Origin: Larix kaempferi
Lineage: Eukaryota; Streptophyta; Pinopsida; Pinales; Pinaceae
NCBI GenBank assembly: GCA_027924585.1
Contig: BSBM01000320.1
Span: 124,001 to 188,000, forward strand
Direction of reading: 5' to 3'
Length of the DNA: 64,000 nucleotides
A program made the translations under genes and the position numbers. Positions 31,708 to 42,271 of the stretch are shown one piece after another. Each line of letters starts with the position of its first letter. The first letter of the stretch is position 1. The notes under the pieces were generated by a model. It did no database searches, was not told the origin of the DNA, and saw only the letters and a program-made list of their open reading frames with translations.

Positions 31708-33145
31708 TGTAATACCCACAGTTTTAACTTGGAATGTATTTACTCAAAATTATATAAATGATGTAAATATGCTAGTATGTATTCCTAGTGTGGATCTCAA
31801 GGCCAAGGCCCAACCAGTGAATTATGGCTAGGCATGTATGATGTATATATTTTTATTTGAGCCATATGATTGGCTTACCATGCCAATTCGAATTGTATGT
31901 AAATATTATGTTGTAAATTAATAAAATGGTCCAGTATGGCTGTGTAAAGAGCACTAGAGGGGATATGATTCCACTAAAGGGGAAGAGGGAATGGGGGCCT
32001 ATGGAAAACTAATCCTTTGCTACCAAGTGTCAACCTTAGAACTCATTCAAAATATACCATGTGCCTTAAATAAGCAAATTTCCTTCTTTTGACTATTAAA
32101 TCCAATCATTGAATGCACATGTGAGGTTGGTGGAGAAAATTCACTTCATGTATTTTTTGAAGCATCGGGATTCTGACAGTTGTCTTAGGTGTCAACAGTC
32201 CTATTTCTTCTATGGTCAAAAGCTATGTTAGTTGTCTTTTAACTTTTACCTCATATACTTGGATTCAACACTCTTTTGATCATTTTTCACATTCTCTCAT
32301 GTCGGTTTCTACACTATGTAGAGTTTTCCATTTTTTTTGTGTCCATTATGAAACTGTGTTTATACACAGAAATTCAAATTTGAAGACAGAGTTGCATTTT
32401 TTGAAGGGAAAATATATGTTTGTGGATGAGCAGGGAGGTTGGTCAAGCTGGTAACCTTTACCCATTGATTTCCACTACTTTTGGATGCTTGAAAATCCAT
32501 GGATTAATGTTGCAGGAGGTTCTCCATTATCATACAGTAGGTTGGACTCTTACTGCACACCCTGGTAAGCACTGTAAGGGTTGGATTTCCTGATGGAACT
32601 GTGGGCCAATGGAGGGAAATTCCTTCCTTATGTTGTGCAGGGAAGTTGGAAGGAGTGCCATGGTTGTGATGACTTAGTGAGACCCCTGTAGAGCTCTAGT
32701 TGAGATTTTGGCCAAGCATAGTGAGAAGAATGGGTTGTGGGATGAGAGATAGAAGCCTGTAGGTGTTCCCTTCACCCTAGTGACCTCATACCCCATCTTG
32801 GGGGTGGCCTTTCAATAAAAAGAGTATATGTTGGACAGAGTGCCTATGGTTGGGTGGAAAATTGCTCTTACATGGCCAATTGCTTGGATCTTCTTTGTTT
32901 AAAGATAAGTATTCTTATGTATTTGATATTCCATGTTTTTATTTGTATTCATGTGATCATTATGCCTTTAATTTGCATTTTATGTGTGTGTGCATCAATT
33001 TAATTTCTGATGCATGGTTTATTTCATGTCTACACATGCATTTGGATGTATGAATTCGTAATTATGGCTATGGGGTGAAATTTAGAGGCCCCGATTTAGT
33101 TAATGTCCCCTCCTACTGGTCGGATTGAGGGATGGGGACATTAAA
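31708..33145 (+). repeat. 3' LTR (1438 bp) of the chromovirus
   Basis: It starts TGTAATACCCACAG and ends GGGGACATTAAA (expected TTACA) directly before the TSD AATAG. It aligns with 23935-25368 throughout. Confidence 0.92.
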
Positions 33146-33150
33146 AATAG

Positions 33151-34832
33151 TCCTCATGGAGGGGATATATTTATTATTGTCTATCGTAACAAAAACTAAG
33201 AAATAAAACTATAAAGAGTCATTACAACCAATTCATCATCTTGATATTTTGAATCCACATATATGAATGTGGGATTGGAATCATTTAGATTCTTTGTGGA
33301 AGGGATATTTCTTTTATTAGTGTTTATCTTGTCTTATAGCTTCCATGTTTTAGAGGAATTTGACAAGGGCCTCATACTTCTTTTCCAAGAATTCTAGTTT
33401 TCCAAGGACTTCCTTTTGTTGAGCCCACTATTATTAAACAAGGCTAATCTACAACCAATTCGGTATTCCAATAAAATTCAATTTTATTAATGTAAATAAT
33501 GTCTATGCTATGTGAATTTATTTTATCAAGGATCCAATTTATTAGTTCAAATTCAATGTCCTCAGAGGGTATGGTTCCATGCCTCTCCCTCACCTCCTGC
33601 TCAATTATCTCTACTTTAGTCTTGATACAAGCAAGAAACAGCTTGTGATAGCACATGGATACTTCTTTGGATTCCTTTTCTAATTTGGTGGTCTTGTTGG
33701 ATTCCTTCCTACAAGACTTGGGTCAACCTCATCTTACTAGTTTGATGGGGGGATTTTGGTCACCCATTACTGATTTTACCTTGTTAAGCATGTTACACAT
33801 GATTAAAATATAGGTATTTCCTTCCCACAATCAATTACCAAGGGCTGGATATGGACTAGAAACTCTGTTTCAATTCCTATCAAGCCAAAACCAATGCATA
33901 TATCAATTAATTGAGCGAGTAGAGGTCAATTTTCTTCAGGGGGTATCTCCACACATATTAGTTATTTCTTTTGAATCATGTAGCTTTTATTTGTGTTAAA
34001 CTTAGGATAATTTGATTATGAGATATCCAATTCTTTCTTTACATGGACCTAAATATATGAACTTCCAATTCTCCCAATAGAGCATGATTAGACTCCACCC
34101 AACTTCTTTTAGACTCGCTGGTAAAACAAAGAACATAGTATGTAACCAAGAAAATAGGGCTAGAGCATTAAAACCACTAACCTTCCATGATTTCTCCCAT
34201 TGATTCCAATGATTATAGAAGCCAAAATAACTTGACTTACCACCATATCAAGGAAACCACCATTCGCATTCATCATTTCTCCCATCGCTCCAGACAGGTT
34301 GGAGTGAATTCTCTTCTCATGTGATGGATAGACCTCTAGACAAACTAACTGAACCCGCATTAAACTCATTTCCTCACCATTAACTACCATCCCCCTACAA
34401 TCGAGTGCATGCAACTCCACCTATTCCATGATGTTACATGAAAATATGCTGACCAAAGGTTCCTTCATGATAATACCACACCCCTATCACCACATGAAAG
34501 TGGAAATTATTCAATAACTTGATTATTATCATAATTATTAATTTATTTATAGTCATTCTTAATTATGAGATTTTTACAATAAACACATGATGTGAACCAA
34601 ATTTTATATAATTTTTAATTGCAACTAAAAGTAAATAGACATAATTAATTATAATTTTATTGTGAAGAAGTGGTCACATTTTAATTAATGAACAATTACT
34701 TATTTGTTATGTAAAATTGTAATTTTTATTTGAGGTTATTTTTATTATTCGTAATGCATGGAAGTTAATTATCAAGGTGCAAATATTATAAAAAAAAGGT
34801 TTGGAATACCTCTTTAATTTTGTCCTCATATT
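33151..34832. other. Interval without a supported gene; faint coding-like traces on the minus strand
   Basis: Minus-strand ORFs at 33444-33656 (KTKVEIIEQEVRERHGTIPS, protein-like composition) and 34160-34420 have no domain I recognise. The rest is AT-rich. They could be remnants of an old transposon. Confidence 0.3.
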
Positions 34833-34950
34833 TCATTTGGATTTTATTGTGTTGGTTGAAAACTCGGATTCATTTAGAAACATTCTCCCTTCATTTGGAT
34901 TTTATTGTGTTAGTTGAAAACTCGGATTCGTTTAGAAACTTTCTTCCTTC
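34833..34950. repeat. 58-bp direct tandem duplication
   Basis: Two copies starting TCATTTGGATTTTATTGTGT lie at 34833 and 34891 and differ at a few positions. Confidence 0.88.
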
Positions 34951-35270
34951 ATAGGTACTGAAAATACTTTACTTTTTTTGTAGCATCATTTCCTCCCTTC
35001 TCCCAATAAAAATTTATATTTTCTTTTATCCTCTTTTCTTTATAATCTTTATTTCATTTATAATCTTACTTTTATCCTCTTTTCTTTATAATCTTAAAAC
35101 TCCTTTAGTGGCTATGGTCTTCCTAACATATGACTTTTTTATTTATTAAAAATATAGCTTTTTGTAAGGTTGTTAGAATGGATGATGATATATATATAAA
35201 TAAATAAATTTTCAAAGAAAATATAGGGAAACTCTCAAGTACTTTCTTGCATATCATAAATGGGATTTTG

Positions 35271-35444
35271 TGTAAATTTGTTGGTGATAACTTGGAAGTG
35301 ACATCACGTGAGTTATGCAACAAAGGAAACCAACCCATGGGATTAACATTGACCTAGTGTAAACTTGTTGGTGCTAACTTGGAAGGGGTATCAAATGAGA
35401 CATGCAACAAAGGAAAGAAACACATCGAATTAACATTGATACAT
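35271..35444. repeat. 87-bp direct tandem duplication
   Basis: Copies at 35271-35357 and 35358-35444 share TTGTTGGTG-TAACTTGGAAG, ATGCAACAAAGGAAA and ATTAACATTGA. They are clearly diverged. Confidence 0.85.
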
Positions 35445-36640
35445 TTTGCATGAAGCTCAAAGCACTCACCACTCAAGCTAGGCAATTAGGACACACATAC
35501 ACACATTGTGTTTGTATGTGTATGTTTAGGATCACATGTAGTAGTTGTGTTATGTGGCATACCATAAGGAATGTATGTAGACTTATTTATGTTAAAATAG
35601 ATATGTGCATATAAGTGGATTAGTAGGTTAGGTTTGACCCTAATTAACCTTAATCATAGTCTATGTTTGTGCATGGATGATGGTGTTGTACTCACTCATT
35701 GTGCACTCAAGAATGTAATAAGATGTCCTCATGACATCCATCTTATATTATATAACTTTGCAGTTCATTTGGGTTTAGAATTCCATCATGGTATTATAAA
35801 ATATATTTAAATATTTGGTATTGATGTGAATGCAACCTATGTTGAGAATGAAACTTTAAACATATGTTGTTCTAAAATATCATGCGAATGTTAACACAAA
35901 CGTGTTGTGAAACTAAGAATTATGATTGTTATCATTATTACATTTTGATGGTACAATCAAGAATGATTATTTTCATCGTAATAACTTGATTGTTATTATT
36001 ATTATTAATTTATTCATAATCATTCTACTTCTTATTATTTTAAAAAATATGATCTAAACATACATGATCTGATCTCAATTTTTTGCAATTTTAAATTGGA
36101 AATTAATTATAAATAAATGTAATTAATAAATATTTTACTATGAAGGAATGTTTATATCTCATTATTGATTAGTTATTTATTCATTATATAGATAATTTGT
36201 AATTTTATTTTGTGTTTATTCACTATGTATACAAGTTAATTATATTGTAAGAATGTTTTAAAAGTGAAAAATAATATGAAACACAATGTAATATCTTGAA
36301 ATTTATTTTAATATTTTCGTTTGTTGTTAATTAATTTTGAATACCATGTTAATAGTAATCTTATTATTGATGACATTACTTGTATTTTTACTTAAAGTTA
36401 TTAAAAATAGTTTTACAATATAATTTTACTTAAAGTTATTAAAAATAGTTTTACAATATACTTGATATTAATTTATTAATGTAAAGTTTTGTACATAATA
36501 TTAATGTATTTGTGTTTTATACTTGTATCGAAAATAAAGTACTAAATGTACACATTAAAATTGACAAATTATAAGGTAAAACTAATTTAATGACAAGGAA
36601 AAAATTATATTAAACATCTCAAACATCCAAACAGACATCA
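35445..36640. other. AT-rich stretch without a gene, with a 38-bp duplication
   Basis: A 38-bp unit containing CTTAAAGTTATTAAAAATAG is repeated head-to-tail at about 36384-36459. No ORF with a domain is present. Confidence 0.5.
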
Positions 36641-36647
36641 AACTACA

Positions 36648-37206
36648 TTAATAAAACTTATGTATGATAAGAAATAAACGTAATATAAAAAACCATAGAT
36701 ACATACATAAATATATATATACACCTTGATTGCCACCAAAGCTAGTATTAGTTATAACACTAGTGCTAAGGATAAAAGAACTAACATCCATATAAGGTTC
36801 AACACCCTCAGTAGAACCACGAATCCTAGTATTGGAAACACAAATTTGCACACCATGAACAAGGCCCTCATCAGAACCACATACCCTAATATCAACAATA
36901 AAAATGCAAACATCATGGGATGAATCCCTCAGCAAAACCACTTTCCCCAACATCAATAAAAAAAATGTGAACAGTAGGGCTAAGGTCATCAATCGTAAAC
37001 CACCAACATTAGTAGAAACATGATAAACATAATGACTAGGATCAAGATCAATAGGATCATTAGAAACAATAGCAGTAGAATCAATAACATCAACAACAAC
37101 AATAGCATCAAGATAAACATTTGTACGACATTATGAAACATCAATAAGAGAACCAAGAAGAGCAACATGAGGAGGATCCACATCATCAACATGAGCATGA
37201 ATATGT
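36648..37206 (-). pseudogene. Decayed coding-like region, family not recognised
   Basis: One minus-strand frame from an ATG at 37206 reads MIHIHAHVDDVDPPHVALLG, SLIDVS, then after a stop CRTNVYLDAIVVVDVIDSTA and SNDPIDLDPSHYVYHVSTN. A second frame continues as a 114-codon ORF (36992-36648) in which IRVCGSDEGLV and TRIRGSTEGVE form a diverged repeat. The composition is protein-like, but I recognise no domain. It may be transposon-derived. Confidence 0.35.
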
Positions 37207-39167
37207 ATCATCTATTGCTCACAGAGGTAAACTCTCAAAATGTTAGGTACCCCAAGTATATGAAAGAATAATTGTGCCAAGTATTGGGGAAGAAATTTGA
37301 GGAGATGATGATGCTCAATATGTTAGATATCATCTATGTATTCAATTTTTCTAACAAAATATTTAGACAACAAATCACAAATCTCATTTTCAACATGGAA
37401 TCTATATTGTTCCCTTTACCCTAATTGAAAAAGTTCAGGTCTATTCCCACATGTTGGTGCAACATTATCAACATTGATTATATTGGCAGTGTCCTTCCAT
37501 GGAGGAGGTATGCTGTCCCTAATTGATCCTACATCTACAAAGTACTCAATGATCAATTAAATAATTTACACATAATCTTATGATTGATAATATGCACATT
37601 ACAAAACAATAAAAATAATATATCTAGACTAAAATCATCACGAATATATTACCCTTCTCATATGATCGGTCATGTGAGAGAAATGGGAGGTTCTCCATTT
37701 CCTACTAGTCCATCACTACATAAAGATACCACATAAGTTCAACAGCATCATTGTCCTCACTACCCAACATTTGGATAACTACATCACCCACCACATGACA
37801 AAATATAACGATAGTCACTCTCTTGAACATCATAATACCACATGTATGCATATGTGTAGTGATTAATGGATATTAAGGAAGTGGTTGATTGTAGGTCTAG
37901 TTGTCAGAATCCTCTCAAAAAATAACAAAATAGATTAGATGCATATGGGAAGACATGGTTCCCTTATCCCTAGAATAATGGGCTATATCTACAGTGTGAC
38001 AAACTTTCCTAAGAAAAATACTAGACAATTTATATAGTGTCCTATGATAAATGATAGTGTCTACATAATTCAAAAGAGAGTAGTCGATGCACTTTACATC
38101 ACCAATGTCAAGGGACAACACATTAAGAATTAGGAAAACAATCTATACACCGTCGTGCTTTAATAAGGTAATACATAGTTGTGAATGGGTAACCTATAAC
38201 TCACTAGGCATAGATTCCATGAGAATGATATAGTGAGTCACATAATATATTAGATGAATGATCTATAAACTATGTTGGATATCCCAATGGTCATCTCATG
38301 AAGACATATCTAAACCTAAAACAACTACATTGAGCCTGTTCTCAAATATGAGACTATCTTTTTGTATTTTTAACACTTTCACATAGATAAAAATATTGTT
38401 TGGATTGTTTAACTACTATGATATATGAAATGGACTGCAATAATATAAGCCATAAAACCATATGTGAAAGCTAACAATCAATGAAGGACCATGCCTTCTA
38501 TATTCTCATATTATGGAGATAACAATACATGTTACAAAGATTACAAATATTTTCAAGATCACTATGAATCGATGAGACACTATGGTCTTCTAAATTCCTC
38601 TTAAATATTCTTATCTCTCTTCTATATTAACTTCGAATCCACATTCCTGCTCATTTGTGGAACAACTAATAGGTCATGAAAAAGTGAACACTTTTCCTTC
38701 CTTATGCAAGGTTTTTGATAACTAGAATTAGTGTTAGGTTTCGGGTTTCAAAACCTTATTGGAACCTCCATGACTATTCTAGAAGTTTATAGTGGAATCC
38801 AACATTATTAACTCTCCATATTCAAATTATGGTAAACTAACATGGTTTCCACTTGGACATGTGGGGAATATTTAGCTCTTTACCTTATTGGGGACATAAC
38901 TTTTTCATATGAATTTCATTTTAGGTGCACAATAGCTCATTTGAAAGATATCAATGAGAATATTTGTTTCCATAGAAAAGGAAATCGTGTGGAAACTCAT
39001 TTGGAACAAGGCCCAAAAAAACTATTTAGTGCCCAAAGAGTCTGTTGAATGTTGATGATCCAATATTGAAAAAATAAACAACATCTATGAGATGTCCCAA
39101 ATTTTGATCTCCCCCATATAGAGCATAAATAAATTAATATGGAACCTATGTGGATCTATTTCAATCG
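37207..39167. other. Interval without a supported gene
   Basis: Protein-like minus-strand patches occur (for example GDVVIQMLGSEDNDAVELMW near 37780-37700, and the 68-codon ORF at 37915-38121), broken by stops and without a recognised domain. They may belong with the coding-like region at 36648-37206. The rest is AT-rich. Confidence 0.3.
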
Positions 39168-39172
39168 TTAAG

Positions 39173-39822
39173 TGTTAAATTTTCAGAATTTACTTCAATC
39201 TGATCTAGGATCTTAACTGAGAGAACAACATGTACAGCATATCTACAGCATATCAATCATGGAGACAATAATGCAAGCACACAAGAGACACAAATATTTA
39301 CTTGGGGAAAACCATAAAGGTGAAAAACCCCAATAACTTCCTCAGAGATAGATAGAGCAATGATACAACCAACCATAAGAGATAGACACAACCTAGCAAA
39401 AGATCCTCCTCCTCCATAAGTGCGCCACTCCTCCTTGAGTGCATAAGTGAGAAGTGAGTGAGTAAATAGAGTGCCTCCCGCACTCTATTTATACTTGACT
39501 TGACTTGCCTTTTTACCTAACTCATGTAGGCTCGAACTTAACCACATAACATAATGCTGACTGGGCCAACCCCCAATAGGGTGGTCTAATAACCCTTTGA
39601 CCCACATGGCCGACCCCCAATAGGGTGGTCTAATAACCCTTTGACCCACATGACTTATACAAGGCCGACCCCAAACAAGGTGGTCTAATAACCCATCAAG
39701 TATAAGTTACGACACTTACAATATAAATGACGACACTTCCGTATAGAGGAATAATAACATCTCTATAGGAATACAATATAGATATATGTGAAATACATTC
39801 CGTAGTTACATATACATCAACA
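39173..39822 (-). repeat. 3' LTR (650 bp) of the host copia element
   Basis: The plus-strand text runs TGTTAAATTTTCAG to CATATACATCAACA. It contains three copies of a GGGTGGTCTAATAACCC-like unit (about 39575-39695) and the TATA box region near 39485-39495. Confidence 0.95.
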
Positions 39823-39836
39823 CTCCCTCTTAACTA
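39823..39836 (-). promoter_or_regulatory. Polypurine tract of the host copia element
   Basis: On the minus strand GTTAAGAGGGAG abuts the 3' LTR start TGTTGATG. The same plus-strand CTCCCTCTTA follows the LTR at 53856. Confidence 0.8.
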
Positions 39837-40084
39837 GGAAGGTATTTCTCAGCACAGTTCTTCTAGCACAAGTCATCTTCTCTGGATCATCGTCACTGGC
39901 TAATCGTCATCGAGTCATCATCATCGTCACTGCTGCTGCTATCTCAATCAATCTATGAATCTAATCGTCATAGGAAGTTCTACAGAGCCAGTCCTTTTTC
40001 ATACTGGATGTAGGCCCACCACCTGCAGGTCTTCATCATCACTGGCCATACTGTGGAATCCTCAGGACTTATTACGTGCGTCAC

Positions 40085-40625
40085 AAAACCTCGAAAGAGC
40101 ATCCCAGGATGTTATGAGTACACAACTCCGACCTGTAGGATCTCCTAGGGCGCTATTACATGTGACCCCACCACAAAAGCTCGAAAGAGCATCTCAGGAT
40201 GTTACGGGTACACAACTCCGACCTGAAATCTCCCAGGGCACAAATTACATGTGGTCCACCACAAAACCTAGCAAGAGCATCTCAGGATGTTACGGGTACA
40301 CAACTCTGACCTGAAATCTCCCAGGGCACAAATTACATGTGGTCATGGCAAAACCTCGCAAGAGCATCTCAGGATGTTACGGGTACACAACTCCAACCTG
40401 AAATCTCCCAGGGCCCAAATTACATGCCATAGGACAAAACCTCGTAAGAGCATCTCAGGATGTTACGGGTACACAACTCCGACCTGAGATCTCCCAGGGC
40501 ACAAATTACATGTCCTCCCAGAGCAATGTCTCGAAAGAGCATCCCAGGCTGTTATGGGTACACAACTCCGACCTATAGGATCTCCCAGACATGCTCATCT
40601 GCACAACCTGATCCACGGCCACAAA
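40085..40625 (-). repeat. Tandem array, about 88-bp unit, six copies
   Basis: Units carrying GAGCATC(C/T)CAGGATGTTA, CACAACTCCGACCTG and ATCTCCCAGGG recur with spacings of 90, 88, 87, 86 and 89 bp. They lie between the pol stop and the 3' LTR of the host element. No protein is encoded convincingly; ORFs of 66-119 codons here simply follow the repeat. Confidence 0.92.
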
Positions 40626-40639
40626 GTATCAACCTGATA

Positions 40640-40925
40640 CTCACCATACATCATCCTGATGTACTCATGATCATCCTGATCATCATCACTGCAATGTCCT
40701 GCTGCATGTCATCTGGAGCAACATCCTGAAGCTCATCATCCATGATCATCCTGATCATCATCACTGCAACGTCCTGTTGCATGTCATATGGAGCAACATC
40801 CTGAAGCTCATCATCCATGATCATCCTGATCATCACTGCAACATCCTGCTGCATGATCCACCTGATCATCAATGCATCCACCTGATGCATACCAAGTATC
40901 TACCTGATACCTATCATCATACATG
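40640..40925 (-). repeat. Tandem array, about 78-bp unit, 2-3 copies
   Basis: Units share CATGATCATCCTGATCATCA, GCAACATCCTGAAGCTCATC and TGCTGCATG. Short palindromes of the form TGATCATCCTGATCA recur. Confidence 0.85.
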
Positions 40926-41265
40926 ATCCACCTGATCATACAATGTATCCACCTGATACATGATACATATCACCATACATGATCCACCTAATCATACAAT
41001 GTATCCACCTGATACATATACAGATACATGGTCCAAGCATCCAACATAATGCATACATACATACATAAAAATGATCCAACTGATCATATCCAGCATCCAA
41101 CATGATGCGTACATACATACATAAAATGATCCAACTGATCATATCCAGCATCCAACATGATGCGTACATACATATATAAAATGATCCAACTGATCATATC
41201 CAGCATCCAACATGATGCGTACATACATATATAAAATGATCCAACTGATCATATCCAAGCAGAAA
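40925..41265 (-). repeat. Tandem arrays of GATCCA(A/C)CTGATCAT units
   Basis: Near 40920-41015 a unit ATGATCCACCTGATCATACA with ATGTATCCACCTGATACAT repeats twice. At 41068-41260 a unit of about 54 bp (AAATGATCCAACTGATCATA, CCAGCATCCAACATGATGCG, TACATACAT) repeats about four times. Each unit contains GATCCAACTGATC, a short inverted repeat. Confidence 0.9.
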
Positions 41266-41390
41266 CCAGAACATCATCCTGATGCTCATCATCCAGCGCT
41301 TACATCCACAGCCATGTGAAGGATCCTCCTTCCAACATGCTTGGAATGGCTTTAGCAAATGTGTCCATCACTTCTTCCTCGAAGTGTCCT

Positions 41391-42076
41391 TGTGAGTATT
41401 TTGATCACAGAAGATCGAGGAGCTATGGAGAACCTCACAAAATCGAATTAGTTTGCAAAAACTGTGGAAAAACTTGAAAAAAGAGATAAATTTACACACA
41501 ATGTATGCTCAAATCTTTGATTAACTGACTGTCTAACATGTGAAAATGTTAGTAACAGGTTTTTATTACATCCATGAGAAAATCGAGAGCATTAGGTGGC
41601 TCAAGCTGAGTGTACAAGTCATCAATGCCAAATTGGCCTCAATCCCCCCTAGGTGGGTCCAACTCAATCCCAATCACCCCAAACAGCTACGAATTCTGGT
41701 GTGGAGGTGGCTGAAGCATGCTGAGTCATTAATTAGCTCAAGGCAGGCGTGGGTGAGCAAATAGAGGAGGTTTGGGGGCCCAAGGGAGCATTAAATGCTC
41801 CAAATCTAGCCAAAAGTGGGCAAAAATCCACCCTAGCGCCCTTGGTCAACTAAATTCCCCAAAACAAGGAGAGAGGGCGCACCAGCAATAAATGAGGGCG
41901 CACTTGTGGACAAAACTGGAGGCTGGGTGAACTGGTTTGCTCAGAAGTGGGTGTGAACACTCTCAAAGTGGGTTTTTGACCAACTATAGTCACTTAATCC
42001 AAAACATGGTTTAATTAAGCACGTGGATAATTAAAATTTATGGATTATGGTACTAAGTGTGGTTACTGTTCTAACA
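41391..42076 (-). repeat. 3' LTR (686 bp) of the intact copia element
   Basis: The plus-strand text runs TGTGAGTATTTTGATC to TACTGTTCTAACA. It is identical to the 5' LTR except at three transitions. Confidence 0.97.
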
Positions 42077-42089
42077 CCCCCCCTTAACC
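42077..42089 (-). promoter_or_regulatory. Polypurine tract of the intact copia element
   Basis: On the minus strand GGTTAAGGGGGGG abuts the 3' LTR. Confidence 0.9.
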
Positions 42090-42271
42090 ATAACTTTGTA
42101 CATCTCATGAAAGATAAGTGGGAGGCCTTGGCAACAAAGGCTCAAGTCACCTCAATACAAACAGAAATTTTATTTGTCCATATGAACCGAGGAAAAGAAG
42201 TAAAACCTCATGGGATAAAAACTTCCCTCAAAAATGGACATGGGGCTGAACCTGCAATTAAATTGCAGCAA
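42090..42271 (-). other. Short 3' untranslated part of the intact copia element
   Basis: About 180 bp separate the gag-pol stop from the polypurine tract. No further ORF, and no env-like gene, is present. Confidence 0.7.

Larger units (their letters stand above)
23935..33145 (+). mobile_element. Full-length Ty3/gypsy chromovirus (degenerate), TSD AATAG
   Basis: The order is 5' LTR (23935-25368), GAG spacer, PBS, a leader of about 1.7 kb, gag, protease, RT, RNase H, integrase, chromodomain-like tail, polypurine tract, 3' LTR (31708-33145). AATAG flanks both sides (23930-23934 and 33146-33150). The LTRs differ at roughly one base in ten over the first 230 bp by eye, so the insertion is old. 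The domain order and the C-terminal CR-type motif fit the Tekay/Del branch of chromoviruses. Stops, at least three frame changes and lost catalytic residues make it inactive. Confidence 0.94.

Noticed and set aside
23935-33145. Possibility of an endogenous retrovirus or pararetrovirus
   Set aside because: No env-like or movement-protein-like ORF exists between integrase and 3' LTR. Domain order and the chromodomain tail are those of a Ty3/gypsy chromovirus.
36989-37198. 69-codon ORF, almost all Leu/Met/Ile, like a membrane segment
   Set aside because: It is an out-of-frame reading of T-rich, GTTGTTGATG-type sequence. Another frame reads as more ordinary protein.
40085-40625. Regular repeats with intervening sequence, CRISPR-like at first sight
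   Set aside because: The whole unit of about 88 bp repeats, with no unique spacers, in a plant retrotransposon 3' region. It is a tandem array.
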